From: Litsea cubeba
Taxonomy: Eukaryota > Streptophyta > Magnoliopsida > Laurales > Lauraceae
Direction of reading: 5' to 3'
Length of the DNA stretch: 64,000 nt
Assembly (NCBI GenBank): GCA_012931725.1
Contig: CM022947.1
Coordinates: 26,105,476 to 26,169,475 of the forward strand
In this document: positions 30,947 through 44,278 of the stretch, in pieces
Position numbering within the stretch: the stretch's first letter is position 1
Layout of the letters: each line of letters starts with the position of its first letter
Notes under the pieces: generated by a model
The model's input: the letters and a program-made list of their open reading frames with translations, nothing else
What the model was told of the DNA's origin: nothing
Databases searched by the model: none
Program-made: the position numbers and the translations under genes

Positions 30947-32955
30947 TGAAAGAAACTGCGATTCAGATCTGACCATCTCTAGCGGAAGACATTCATGGCT
31001 AATTTATAACATGACAGATTTTAAAAAATCTGATTTGGCAGCATAAATCAGCCATAGTGATCGCTTAATAACTCCATGAATTCATGACCAACAAGTGTAT
31101 AATTAAAGGAGAATGAAGAAGACTATTACCTTGAAGATTTGTAGACTTCAAATCTCTGGAAAAATAGATCCAAAGGGCTGAACTCAGACTTGCAATTAGC
31201 AAACAAATTGCTGGAATTTTCTGCAGTAGTATTGCCTTTGATCTTCTTCTCTATCTCACTTCCAAATCTGATTGGCTAAGATGGTGGGATCTTAATCTAG
31301 GAATTGAGAACTATTTCCTATGGAAGAATCTCAGACCTTAAAGTTTCTTCAATGAAGAAGAAACAACCCAAGGGCTGGACGTGTGGGAGGGGCTTCTCTT
31401 TCTATGTTGGATGTCTAAGGGGGAGTGTGGTTTCTTTTATAGAAACTTTGTGGATTGCTTTCCTAAAAAGCTATCTTTTTTAATTCTCATAGATGTCCTA
31501 AAAGGAAAGTATAATCTAAAGATTTATTTCCTTTTAGAAACACTCCAATTAGAAAAGGAAACTAAAGGAACATCCCACAAACTTTAGCAATTAGTAATCC
31601 TAGTTGTACAACACTTACTAATTTAAGTTTCTAATTAAAAAAGGAAACTTTCTTATGGGAATACTAATCCAAAAAGGATTCCAACTTTCCAAGTAGAGAG
31701 ACCTACTCAAAGTTGGAAACCTTACCCATGGAAATCCCATTATGGACGTCCCACATAATAATGCACACCATGGCCCACTAATAATTTATCTAGAATTAAA
31801 TTCCTGTATGCCATCAAAGGCCTATTTGAATTTAAACTCAAAATTATTTTTCCACTAAAATAATTCATCCAAATGTCATCTAAACATTTTAGGAAACCAT
31901 GCCAATCTTGGAAAGTGACTAGAGAAGGGACCAAAAGACATATTTGCCATTGGCTCCCAAAATGACCAAAATGTCCATGCTAAACCCATAGCAACATAAA
32001 AACCATTTTAACCTTAACTCATTCCACTAAAGAGTTATGGTTGAACTCCAAGGACAAATATATAATATAATAAGCTCGTCATAAAATGACAGTTGTCTTC
32101 GACCTACTAAGTGTAATGACCTGAATGCCCCTCTATGTAACATCCATAATTGAGTCAGGTTATCACATGTACTATCAACCTTCCCGATTACATCTAAACC
32201 TTAGAACTTCATATCCTTAACATAATCATCATCCGGATATCATTCTCTTGGTCTAGGGAGCGACCCACAAGTTCAATATCCATATGGAACATCCATATAC
32301 TAAGATCTTAGATTTTGATGATTAATCGGATATTTCTAAGGGGACGATTATTCCATCATCAGATGGCATAGATTCTATATTGCATATGCACGTCCCAACT
32401 GATCAAGTCCGAGTACCCAAAACACAGAGCTGTTGACCCATGAAAAGAATCTCACCCATAGTGAATTAAAGTACAAGAACTTGACTTTGTCAGTTCATCC
32501 ACAAATGCTCAAGATTAAGAGCACTGGTCACTCAGTAGCATGAGGTGACTTGATCTCTCTCTGTGATAGTACTATTTTAGAGATCACACCTACCATGGTC
32601 CTGTTCAATGCATTGCATATGCACTAATGAGATAAATCCGGGAAAGCCCTCCCATGACTTAGGTAAGTCACCTTGAATACAGGAGAGTCTCTCACTATAA
32701 CTTATACCAAGATGAAGTGCCCAGCTCCATCTCTCAGTGAACAAATATGTTGTTTCCAGTGTCCATGAATTAGATCTATCTTTGTGTAGACACTACACAC
32801 CTAATTCATTTACTAGAAATAATGGGCCTTACACAACCATACATATATACATGTTTAAGCAGAAAAGAGTCATTCCATTAAATAACCAGTCAATATCCAG
32901 TAACAAAAGATGAGAGTGCATCTAGTGGGCTTTAGGGCATACACCAATCCCAACA
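30947..32955 (-). repeat. 3' LTR of copia element
   Basis: 2009 bp, TGTTGGGATTGG...TTTCTTTCA on the minus strand. It is preceded on that strand by the polypurine tract AAGTGGGAGTT (32956-32966). Confidence 0.94.
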
Positions 32956-32969
32956 AACTCCCACTTGCA

Positions 32970-35960
32970 CTAAAGATCACTACTTCCTAACCTAACACCC
33001 ATAGACTCAACATGAGAAGTAAAGACTTTCTCAGTAAGAGTCTTTGTGAATGGGTCAGCTAAGTTATTTGCTGAAGCAATATGCTCCACCACTATTTCTC
33101 CATCCTGAAAGAATTCCCGGATCAAGTGGTACTTTCTCTGAATGTGCTTGCCTTTCTTTTGATTCCTGGGCTCTTTGCACTATGCTACAGCACCAGTGTT
33201 ATCGCAGTACATGACAATCGGTTTTCGCACTGCAGAAACAACTCCCAATTCCAATAGGAATTTTCTGAGCCATACTGCTTCCTTCGCAGCTTCCGATGCC
33301 GCCACATACTCTGCTTGAGAGGTTAGCATATAATCTTTCGTTCTCCGAAGATACTTGAATATATGATTAATAGCTGTCTAATTCATAGGTCCAGGGTTTG
33401 ACTGATATCTGCTAACCATGCCAATTGCAAAGCATATATCTGGTCTAGTACATAACATAGCATACATGAGGCTTCCAACAGCTGATGCATATGGAACTCT
33501 CCTCATGCTCTCTATCTCTTCAGATGTCTTTGGACATTGATCTCGAGACAGTGGTACTCCATGTCTAGAAGGTAGGAGGCCCTTCTTGGAGTCATGCATG
33601 TTAAACTTGACCAATATCTTCTCAATATATGAAGATTGGGATAAGGCTAGCATCTTATTCTTGCGATCTTGCAAAAGCTTGATCCCTAAGATATAGCTGG
33701 CCTCACCCAAATCCTTCATCTGAAATTGAGAGGATAACCAAACCTTTGTGGATGACAATAAACCTACATCATTTCCTATGAGTAATATGTCATCTATATA
33801 CAGAACTAAAAATGCAACTGCTTTTTCACTTCCTTTCTTATACACACATGGTTCATCAATGTTTTGATCAAAGCCAAAAGATTTGACTGCCTGATTAATC
33901 TTGATGTTCCATGCTCTAGATGCTTGCTTAAGTCCATAAATGGACTTCTTTAGTTTACAAACCATGTTATCTTGGCCATTAGCAATGGAACGCTCTGGTT
34001 GCATCATATAGATGCATTCGTCAAGACTTCCATTAAGAAAAGCTGTCTTGACATCCATTTGTCATATCTCGTAGTCATAATGACATGCGATGGCCAAGAG
34101 AATCCTTATGGACTTAAGCATAGCCACCGGTGAAAAGGTTTCCTCATAATCGATACCCTCTTTCTGAGTATATCCTTTCGCCACCAGTCTTGCTTTGAAG
34201 GTTTCTACCTTCCCATCCACTCCTCCCTTCCTCTTGTAGATCCACTTGCACCCTATGGGTTTAATCCCTTCAGGTGCATCTATAAGTTCCCAAACTTGAT
34301 TGGAATACAAAGAATCCATTTCAGATTTCATCGCTTGCTGCCACATGTCAGCATCTATATCCGTTACTGCTTCATCATAATTAGTAGGATCCTCAACCAG
34401 ATCTCCAGAGTCTGTCTTAAAAGACACTCCTAGATATCTTTCTGGCTGTCTAGAAATTCTCCCACTACGACGAGGCTCCGGAGTGTTAAAAGAAATATCT
34501 TGATCATCTACTGTCTCAGGATCTGGTACAGATGTTATAGGAGATCTCGGAAGAATCTCCTCAAGGGTTTCTTTACAACTTAGCCCTTGGTGCATCAAAC
34601 AATCATCCTCCAAGTACCTAGCATGAGTGCTGATAAGCACCTTTTGCTCCTTTGGATGATAAAAGATGCCACCTCTCGTTCCCTTAGGATACCCAATGAA
34701 GTAGCACATTTCCGATCTGGGTTCCAGCTTGGTAGCTTTATCATTCAGTACATAGGCCGGACAACCCCAAATGTGGATATGTCTTAAACTAGGTTTTTGA
34801 CTTGTCCACATTTCTTGGGGTGTCCTAGGTACTGATTTAGAAGGTACCAGATTTAAAATGTATGCTGCTACTTCTAGGGCATATCTCCAAAAAGATATAG
34901 GTAGGGTTGCATGACTCATCATGGACCTTACCATGTCAAGAAGGGTACGATTTCTTCTCTCCGCTACACCATTTTGCTGGGGTGTACCCGGTGCAGACAA
35001 CTGAGACACAATCTCATGTTGTGTGAGGTACTCTTTGAACTCACCCAGGAGGTACTCGTCACCTCGATCAGATCGAAGGGCTTTGATATGTTTCCCTAGT
35101 TGTAGCTCCGCCTCAGCCTTGAATTGCTTGAATTTATCAAACGCCTCAGACTTGCGTCGCATTAAGTACACATATCCATTCCTAGAGTAATCATCGGTGA
35201 AGGTGATGTAATACTCATACCCTCCTCGAGCCGGTTTGTTCATAGGACCACACACATCAGTGTGAATCAATTCTAACAACTCCTTTGACCTTAGTCCCTT
35301 TCCAGAGAGAGAATGACCTTTTGGTCATCTTTCCCTTGAGACAAGATTCGCACTGAGGAAAAGGTTCGAAATCTAATGAGCTCTAAGGCCCATCTTCTAC
35401 CAACCTCTGAATCCGTTTTAGGTTAATATGACCCAAACGTAAGTGCCAAAGATGTGTGTCATTGAAGATACCTTCCTTTTAAGGGAAGTTGAGTTTTCTT
35501 GTTGTACATTATGCAGTGTGGGGGCAATAGGATATATATAAAATAAGTTGTCATGTATTCTACCGGAACATATAATATTTCCATCTCTACTGATATCAAC
35601 ACCAGAATGGAAAGAAACTGAATAATTAAATTCAATTAATCTGGAAACTAAAATTAAATTCTTCCTCATGTCCGGAACATAGAAAACATTATTTAAAACA
35701 ATATCCTATCACATGAAAAATGTAAGGTAACAACTCCTACTGCAACCGCCCAAACTTTAGCTCCAGTTCCGACTCTAAAGGCAAACTCTCCTTTCTCAAT
35801 CCTCTGCATTATCTGAAACCCCTGCAATGAATTACAAATATGATTAGTGGCTCCTGAGTCTACTATCCATGAGTCAGTGAATCAACCACTAGACAAGTTT
35901 CAATGTAGTATGAAAAAGATGTACCTTTCTTAACTGAGGCCAGGAACTTGGGACAATCTT
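32970..35960 (-). pseudogene. pol: copia pol (protease, integrase, RT, RNase H), decayed
   Basis: Protease motif WIVDSGATNHIC lies near 35840-35880. GAG-pre-integrase follows, then integrase (HTDVCGP near 35270, SDRGDEY near 35060, NGVAERRNR near 34960, the D-D-E triad). RT has CKWIYKRK, MDVKTAFLNG, SIYGLKQASRAW and the catalytic YIDD (33789-33803). A frameshift separates the protease from the gag frame. A TGA at 34062-34064 replaces the expected Trp just before MDVKTAFLNG. A TAG lies near 33378. In RNase H the reading jumps from RRTKDYMLT to SQAEYVAASEA (near 33320), losing about 60 codons that normally carry an active-site Asp. It cannot encode an active enzyme set. Confidence 0.92.
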
Positions 35961-36030
35961 TCTTCCAATGACCTTTGAGGCCACACTTGAAGCATTTCCC
36001 TTTGGGCTTTCCATCTGTACCCTTGTCCTT

Positions 36031-36747
36031 CTAATTACTAGTATTGTCTTTTTTCTGCCCTTTTCCCTTATTCTGCTTCTTCTTGAACCTCTTCCCTTTC
36101 GGGTTTTGTTTAGAGGAAGACTTGAAAAAATGAGCTTGGGCTTTGGGCTTCATGATGGCCTTCGCCACCTGGAGTTCTTTCATTAACTCAGGTAGAGTCA
36201 TGTCCATCTTGCTCATATTGAAATTGAGCTTGAACTGATTGAAAGAGTCCGGCAGAGTTTCGAGAATCATGTCAGTTTGACTCTCTGCATCAATCTCAGC
36301 CCCTAGAATCTCAGCTACATTGAAACAATCCATCAGCTTGAGCATATGCTCTCTGACAGGTGTTCCCTCAGCCATCCTAGTATTCATGATAGTCCTCATA
36401 GCAGCTTGCCTAGCTGGCCTGCTTTTGTCTGCGAACATCTCAGACAAGGACATCATGATTTCATAGGCTGTGTCCATTTGCTCGTGCTGTGTTTGCAACA
36501 CGTTGGACATGGAAGCGAGCATGTAGCATTTAGCCATGCTATTCGCTTTCTTCCATTTCCTCTCAGCCTCTAACTGGTCATCAGTAGAATTAGCATCAAT
36601 ATCAGGATAGGTTTCCAGCAAGACATACTTGTACTCCTCAGCAGTGAGTACTATGTCAAGATTTCTCTTCCAATCTACGTAGTTAGGTCCAGTCAGTTTG
36701 TTCTCACGAAGAATGCACATCAGCGGACTAAAAGAATCTTTACCCAT
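36031..36747 (-). pseudogene. gag: copia gag, cut before the zinc knuckle
   Basis: The frame from the likely start MGKDSFSPLMCILRE (36747) to a TAG at 36031 encodes the copia gag core (GPNYVDWKRNLDIVL, then MKLMDCFN-type helices and LPDSFNQFKLNF) and a basic Lys-rich tail. In the same frame beyond the TAG the CCHC zinc knuckle is still legible (CFKCGLKGHWKKDC, about 35955-35996), so the stop is a mutation that removes nucleic-acid binding. An earlier in-frame ATG (36840) is less likely. Confidence 0.88.
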
Positions 36748-36840
36748 CTCTCTCTGGATATGAAACGGTTTATAATTAGACATGCAGTATATATGTAATA
36801 TGCATATGGTGCTTGTTATAAATGGAAAAACAGAGCACAA

Positions 36841-38479
36841 AACTTTTTACATTATTCAACCCCAATCATAATGTATCAGTATTTCAACCTCCTCATAGAC
36901 CCTCCATCGAAGGGATGGCCGAGCCTACAGTCACATTGAATTAAGACATACTTATTTGGATTATCACTATCTGGACACACATATCCAGTGGTAGTCCAAT
37001 AACTGATTGGTTTGGCCTCATATGACAAATAACCCTTAACTCCTAAGGAGAGGTCATTACCGTCTTATGTCAAGTGTATAACCATCTCTCATGAAATTTT
37101 CCAGAATGTCTATGATTAAGTCCTCCGAAGGGAAGAGACTTTTATCCATTCTAGAAGTGACCTTTAGTAAAGAGCTCCACCGAAAGGATGGCCGCTCCCA
37201 CCAACACTTCATTGACATTCTATAGAAGTGATCTTTAGTAAAGAACTCCACCGAAGGGATGGCCGCTCCTACTAACACCTCATTACGAATATTCACATTA
37301 GTTCACCCATTAACCCATCAAAGCGGTCTTTAGTAAAGAACTCCACCGAAGGGGTGGCCGCTCCTACTAACACCTTAATGAGATAACATGAACCGAAATT
37401 AGAAGGCCGTGGGGTCTTTCCAAAAACCCCTCTCCCACTTGATTATTTATTACTAGGGTTTATACTTTTTGACCTTAACATTGTTTACTCAAAAGCTCTT
37501 TTAAATCTAGCAAAGTTAGTTAATTAAATTTATGACTCAATGACTTAAATAAATAACTTTTGCTTTAAAACATTTGAGCAAATCCCTTCAAAGAATCAAA
37601 GACCTAACTTGGGTTATGGAAACCCATAGGTAGCATCTAATTAGATTTTAGTTTTGCCTTCTTTGGAAACCAAGGGTACCAAGATAAACTAAACCCTATC
37701 CAATTTTAAACCTTAGACAAAATAGAAGGTGCTGGTCTAAGTTCCGTTTAAAACAATTTGCCAAACTAAAAACAATCTAATATAAAAAGATGCCAATTTT
37801 AAAACCTAATGGTGGCCATGTTTCTAGGTGACAATTATAGCAATTATATAAAACATTCATCCATGCATTCCATATATAAGAGCAAATAAAAGTATGCAAT
37901 CCTTGATGGCTCCCTGCTCTTCGGACTTCTAATCCTTATCGAAGTAGGACATCAAGAATAGATCTCATCTTTCACCAAGAATTCTTGTCTCCTCCACCAC
38001 CAAGGAATCCGGTTACATGCAACCTTTCTTGCTTGAAACTTTCTTCTTCTTGCTTGTTCCAATAAATTAAATTTATACAAGCAAACCCATAAAAAACAAA
38101 ACCCCAAATTACATTGGAGATACCTATGCTTTTCAAGAAAGCTTACATCAAGACTAATTGGAATAAAAGTAAAGAAAGAATTACAACTTCCTATGATTGC
38201 TAAACGCGTAATCGTACACTTTCCAACTATTGAAAAAACATCCAAATCCACATAACAATCATGCGAACCATTAAGGATGCAATATATGGCTGCAAACAAA
38301 GAGGTTAGTGCATGCAAACACACTATGTGCATCATTAAACAAATCTGGAAAACAAATTCCAGCAATGTTAATGAAACTTACACATAACATGCATCACAAC
38401 ATAACTTTAGTAGGGTGCCACCATGCCCATAAACAAACTAGGATTAATTATACACAATATGGGATCATGATTTCGCATG
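36841..38479 (-). other. Leader region of copia element
   Basis: Between primer site and gag there is no gene. The segment CTCCACCGAAGGGATGGCCG (with variants) is repeated about four times between 36895 and 37360, each time near CTACTAACACCTCATT. This is a non-coding tandem-like repeat of the 5' leader. Confidence 0.6.
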
Positions 38480-38497
38480 GAGTGGCTCTGATACCAC
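38480..38497 (-). promoter_or_regulatory. Primer-binding site of copia element
   Basis: TGGTATCAGAGCCAC on the minus strand, directly inside the 5' LTR. It is complementary to the 3' end of initiator methionine tRNA. Confidence 0.9.
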
Positions 38498-40509
38498 TGA
38501 AAGAAACTGCGATTCAGATCTGAACATCACTAGCGGAAGACATTCATGGCTAATTTGTAACATGACAGATTTTAAAAAATCTGATTTGGCAGCATAAATC
38601 AGCCATAGTGATCGCTTAATAACTTCATGAATTCATGACCAACAAGTGTATAATTAAAGGAGAATGAAGAAGACTGTTACCTTGAAGATTTGTAGACTTC
38701 AAATCTCTAGAAAAATAGATCCAAAGGGCCGAACTCAGACTTGCAATTAGCAAACAAATTGTTGGAATTTTCTGCAGTAGTATTGCCTTTGATCTTCTTC
38801 TTTATCTCACTTCCAAATCTGATTGGCTAAGATGGTGGGATCTTAATCTAGGAATTGAGAACTATTTCCTATGGAAAAATCTCAGACCTTAAAGTTTCTT
38901 CAATGAAGAAGAAACAACCCAAGGGCTGGACGTGTGGGAGGGGCTTCTCTTTCTATGTTGGACGTCCAAGGGGGAGTGTGGTTTCTTTTATAGAAACTTT
39001 GTGGATTGCTTTCCTAAAAAGCTATCTCTTCTAATTCTCATAGATGTCCTAAAAGGAAAGTATAATCTAAAGATTTATTTCCTTTTAGAAACACTCCAAT
39101 TAGAAAAGGAAACTAAAGGAACATCCCACAAACTTTAGCAATTAGTAATCCTAGTTGTACAACACTTACTAATTTAAGTTTCTAATTCAAAAAGGAAACT
39201 TTCTTATGGGAATACTAATCCAAAGAGGAGTCCAACTTTCCAAGTAGAGAGACCTACTCAAAGTTGGAAACCTTACCCATGGAAATCCCATTATGGACGT
39301 CCCACATGATAATGCACACCATGGCCCACTAATAATTTATCTAGAATTAAATTCCTGTATGCCATCAAAGGCCTATTTGAATTTAAACTCAAAATTATTT
39401 TTCCACTAAAATAATTCATCCAAATGTCATCTAAACATTTTAGGAAACCATGCCAATCTTGGAAAGTGACTAGAGAAGGGACCAAAAGATATATTTGCCA
39501 TTGGCTCCCAAAATGACCAAAATGTCAATGCTAAACCCATAGCAACATAAAAACCATTTTAACCTTAACTCATTCCACTAAAGAGTTATGGTTGAACTCC
39601 AAGGACAAATATATAATATAATAAGCTCATCATAAAATGACAATTGTCTTCGACCTACTAAGTGTAATGACCTGAATGCCCCTCTATGTAACATCCGTAA
39701 TTGAGTCAGGTTATCACATGTACTATCAACCTTCCCGATTACATCTAAACCTTAGAACTTCATATCCTTAACATAATCATCATCCGGATATCATTCTCTT
39801 GGTCTAGGGAGCGACCCACAAGTTCAATATCCATATGGAACATCCATATACTAAGATCTTAGATTTTGATGATTAATCGGATAATTCTAAGGGGATGATT
39901 ATTCCATCATCAGATGGCATAGATTCTATATTGCATCTGCACGTCCCAACTGATCAAGTCCGAGTACCCAAAACACAGAGCTGTTGACCCATGAAAAGAA
40001 TCTCACTCATAGTGAATTAAAGTATAAGAACTTGACTTTGTCAGTTCATCCACAAATGCTCAAGATTAAGAGCACTGGTCACTCAGTAGCATGAGGTGAC
40101 TTGATCTCTCTCTATGATAGTACTATTTTAGAGATCACACCTACCATGGTCCTGTTCAATGCATTGCATATGCACTAATGAGATAAATCCGGGAAAGCCC
40201 TCCCATGACTTAGGTAAGTCACCCTGAATACAGGAGAGTCTCTCACTATAACTTATACCAAGATGAAGTGCCCAGCTCCATCTCTCAGTTATGAACAAAT
40301 ATGTTGCTTCCTGTGTCCATGAATTAGACCTATCTGTGTGTAGACACTACACATCTAATTCATTTACTAGAAACAATGGGCCTTACACAGCCATACATAT
40401 ATATATGTTTAAGCAGAAAAGAGTCATTCCATTAAATAACCAATCAATATCCAGTAACAAAAGATGAGAGTGCAGCTAGTGGGCTTTAGGGCATACACCA
40501 ATCCCAACA
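38498..40509 (-). repeat. 5' LTR of copia element
   Basis: 2012 bp, colinear with 30947-32955 except for a 3-bp indel and about 43 substitutions. Confidence 0.94.
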
Positions 40510-41162
40510 TAAGGATCTAAGGTGCTTAAGCAAAAAGTGTGCTTCACTTGCTACTTGATCCTGCATAAATCCAGCATACCAATCATGTTCTCCAACCAAG
40601 TGTAATGCGTAAATGACCGACAGGAAACATAAATGACCAACATGAAATTTTTATATGCATAATTTATCTTTGATTTCAGATGTCATGGCTAATACATAAG
40701 AAAGAGAAAAGAGTCAGGTGGTTTTTATGGAGATCAGATTCATAGTAGGCTATAACATGTACTAAAACATCCAACTTATCAACCACAAACAAACCAAGAG
40801 CAACAATGATAGAAGTACATTATGATTCTTAAAAGCAAGGATCTATGACAATTAGAAAAAAATAATATTTGAGGCTTCCAAACCAGCAGCAAAAGAAGAG
40901 AAATATGTGTCCACCACTGTGGCAATACACCAAAGAAGAAAAAGCCATGACATTGAACGATTTCTATAAGGGGTTAAAAAAAGGATTTTTGCTACACAGA
41001 ACAAGTAGGAAAAAATCGATTTCTGATACACGGAATCAAGGGCTGGGATCACTAACCTCACAGTTGCCATAGTGCAAATGCAAGGCGTGCACCTTCTCCT
41101 GCTCTAGCCTGTTATAATCTAGACCATTCATTGGCTTTTTTCCACCATTCTAGGCCATTGAT
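40510..41162. other. Interior of CACTA-1 right of copia, no gene recognised
   Basis: AT-rich spacer continuing from 30946. No frame or RNA gene recognised. Confidence 0.5.
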
Positions 41163-41640
41163 CACTACAAGAAATTTCACTTTTGCCGATGCTAAAAAAG
41201 CGCCGGCAAAGGTCACTAAATCGCCGGGAAAAACCTTTCCTGGCGATTTATCTTGCGCCAGCAATTCGCCGGGAAAACTACGCCAGTAAACCCTTTTCTC
41301 GGCGAAAAAAGGTAGCGCCGGGAAAAAAGCTATGAATTGCCGGCGTTTTTTTTTCACCGGGAAAAGTAGTTTTTTTCTTTAAATAATTTTTAGAAAAACT
41401 TTTGCCGGCATATTTTTGTGCCGGTAAAAGTTATTTTTTTAAAATAAATTTTAGAAACCTTTTGCCGGCGTTTTTTTTTGTGCCGGGAAAAGTTATCTTT
41501 TTAAAAAAAAAAAATTAGAAACCTTTTGCCGGCGTTTTTTTTACGCCGGGAAAAGTAGTTTTTTTTTTAAAAAAATGAATTTTAGAAAACTTTTGCCGGT
41601 GCTTTTTTTGCGCCGATAAAACATTTATATTTTATAAAAA

Positions 41641-42570
41641 AAATTAATTTTTTTTATTTTTTTTCCTGTATTAGTCGAGCCCCCTGCACACGCAATTTCA
41701 AACACAACAAACACGAAGACAAACTAGACAAAATGGTAGAAGAGAATTCCTACTGTTTTTCTTTATTTTTTTATCAATGGAAGAAATAATTGGAAAACAA
41801 AACAACAATTACAAAAATAAGTAACCACACGATAAAGACTGCTATGATTCAATTCAACATTTTGTTTGTTTGGGTATGATTGCGCATAGCTCTATAATTC
41901 GGATTAGGTTTATCGTTGATCTATGGTCATTGAGGCCACCTAAAAGGATCTACTAAACACCAAGCCATCACTAATCTTTGGATCCAAGTTCAATAGGCAT
42001 GCCATAATTATCAAACTCGTAGCCTCCCATTATTGATGTCCTTCCTCAGGTTCAGGCAATGAACATCCAAATATCCCATCTTTTGTTCCCCTCCAATAAC
42101 CATACTAACAGCCTTTGAGCAGTCAGAAAAAGGTTTCCTTGCTTTAATTCATTTTAATGTGAACTATAAATTTGGAATATCAGTTGTCGATCCACTATTC
42201 AGTTATCCACTAAATGAAGAAACCATTTGCAGAGGACCAGACAATTTAACCATCCAAATAAATTATTGATCAACAAGAAATCTCCTCAAAAAATAAGTAA
42301 TATGGTGGATGATCACTCAACATATGTAAAATGAAGCATTGATAAAAAGATTTAAATAAGTAGTATGTTGGAGGACCAAAGCCCCTTTAAATAAATGTCT
42401 TCTGTCATTTCCCACAGTGAACATGGAACCAAAAGAAAAGGATACTACTATACAAAAGAACATAACAAGAAAACTCAGAATTTTTTTCCCAACTAAACTA
42501 ACAGCATAATACCAAGCACAAAAACATAACAAGAAAACTCAGAAGAAAGAAAAAAAGAAGCTTTGTTTGG
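41641..42570. other. CACTA-2 interior, no gene recognised
   Basis: AT-rich spacer between the left subterminal array and the captured exons. No recognisable frame or RNA gene. Confidence 0.45.
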
Positions 42571-42579
42571 CCATAACAG

Positions 42580-42675
42580 TTCCAGGTGCAACTGACTTCA
42601 AATGGGTTAAGAACGGCTCGAACGCTGGTACTCCCTATGGGAGCGGATGTCCCTACCGCGAAGACATGCTTGCAG
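42580..42675 (+). other. Possible captured exon of unidentified gene
   Basis: A plus-strand 96-bp stretch bounded by an acceptor (AACAG) and a donor (CAG/GTAG) reads PGATDFKWVKNGSNAG and then TPYGSGCPYREDM, a coding-like composition. I do not recognise the family. It is on the opposite strand to the ALG1 exons. Confidence 0.3.
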
Positions 42676-42770
42676 GTAGAAATTTAGAAGAAACAAAAAG
42701 GTTTTAGTTTGTAGTCTCAACATTAAATTCATGTTCATGAAAGGAAACCCAAGCATCAGCTAAAACTCAC

Positions 42771-43414
42771 CAGCTAGTACTACTAACAACAAGGGCCGGC
42801 CTATTCGGCTTCAAGAAAATCTCATCGCCAATCTTGGAGGAAAAGAGAGTATTACTATCGTACGACTCCTCTATGTGGCTCACAGCACTACCATCTCTTC
42901 CTACAAAAAGTGTGAAAAGAACTATGAAGGACATTCATAACTCCAAAAAAATCAGAACATACATGAAACAGGTTGAGTTGATTGAATACCAACATTAACA
43001 AAGCTGACACAATCACGAATTTCACGAGGACAATTAAGAACTTCTCCCAATCTACAGAACAGCTAAACAAGATCTAAATGTCATTCAAAAATTTGTTTTT
43101 AATAAGAACCCTTGAAGACAAGATGATAAATAAATGACTCACCTCATGCCTCTCCTCAAGTGAAGCTGGGTGAAAAAACTCAGGAGGCTGGTCGTATAGA
43201 ATTGTTGCTCTAATCATTTACAAGGTAATATATGTAAAAGAAATATATAACCCTAAAAAAACCCACAGGAAAGTTTTAATGTGCGAATAATGAGAATGGA
43301 TTAAAATTAAGTCAATCCACTCACTTGATTCCCCAGTTTTGAGCCAGTTCATGCTGCATTGCCTTTGTAACGCAAAAGGAACCATTGGCCTTCTTCCCAA
43401 AATGCTTCTCAAAC
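42771..43414 (-). pseudogene. ALG1 (chitobiosyldiphosphodolichol beta-mannosyltransferase) gene fragment, four exons
   Basis: Exons read on the minus strand: 43414-43325 (FEKHFGKKANGSFCVTKAM, QHELAQNWGIK), 43209-43143 (ATILYDQPPEFFHPASLEE), 43062-42990 (LFCRLGEVLNCPREIRDC) and 42900-42771 (DEIFLKPNRPALVVSSTSW). Each junction has an intact AG acceptor and GT donor, and the joins keep frame. These match the middle of plant ALG1, the glycosyltransferase that adds the first mannose to dolichol-linked chitobiose in N-glycan assembly at the ER. Introns are kept, so genomic DNA was captured, not cDNA. Both ends of the gene are missing, so no functional enzyme is expected. Confidence 0.82.
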
Positions 43415-44278
43415 CTACAACAAAAGGTCTTGATAGAAAGGGTGTTAAGCAAGAGGCAGGAAGAAGTGCATTTGGTCACACCATTTTCAGCATCCCATTG
43501 CAACTCATAATTAATAATAAAACCTGTAAGCATGAAAAAAGGAGTCCCTTATGACTTGATTAAATAATGACTTGGGCACCTTTTTTTTCTTTCTTACTTT
43601 ACCTTTTTTCTTAGAAAAACATTTTTTTTTGTGTAAAAAAAATGCTGCTCACATGGTTAGTCACAGCTTTACCAAAACTAACAGGGAAATTGGTCTTCAG
43701 GAACCATTGATGTGGGGTCCAACAGGATGCGTGACAAATACATTTGGGAGGGGAATTGGAAGGTTTCAATGGATTAGAAATGAGCCCAACATTACTATGA
43801 TCTAATTTTCATAACCACACATATGTGCCCTTCCCTCTGGCACATCAGCAAACTAGGGATGGTTTTGATGTATCCCATCCCAGCAATTGAAAATTTACTC
43901 CATTGAGAAACTCGGGACAGCCCAGTGGTAAGGGCGAGAGCATCTCATCTCAAACATAAAACGCCCAAACCTCATTCTGCAGCCATGTTTCAAACACAAA
44001 AAAAATGCATTTGAATTTGTCACATTGGTAGGCATCAAATGCAGAGGGAAACTCAAACTTGCAACAGTATGGTTTTAATTTTTTATGGGAAGTTTACAAA
44101 GGTGGAAAACAAACAAGGCAGAGGTTAATTTGCACCAACGTTTCCTATTAATTTTATAGCCATAATTCAAACCATATCATGGTGAGAGACACTAATATAA
44201 TGCATATGCATCGATAAACAATATTTATTCCCTTGATTCCTCAATATACAAACAGTAAAATAAAAAAAGAACACTAAC
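43415..44278. other. Spacer between the two captured gene fragments
   Basis: No exon recognised. Contains a weak tRNA/SINE-like stretch near 43920 (CAGCCCAGTGGTAAGGGC). Confidence 0.4.

Larger units (their letters stand above)
30947..40509 (-). mobile_element. Ty1/copia LTR retrotransposon, inactive
   Basis: Minus-strand element of 9563 bp with LTRs at 38498-40509 (5') and 30947-32955 (3'). An iMet primer site, gag, protease, integrase, RT and RNase H follow in copia order (integrase before RT). Flanks TAGGG (30942-30946) and TAAGG (40510-40514) look like a duplication with one mutation. I counted roughly 43 substitutions over 2 kb of LTR (about 2%). Coding regions have several stops, frameshifts and a deletion. 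Confidence 0.95.

Noticed and set aside
43916..43990. tRNA or SINE-like stretch (CAGCCCAGTGGTAAGGGC)
   Set aside because: An A-box-like sequence is present, but no convincing B box or cloverleaf and no poly-A or duplication.
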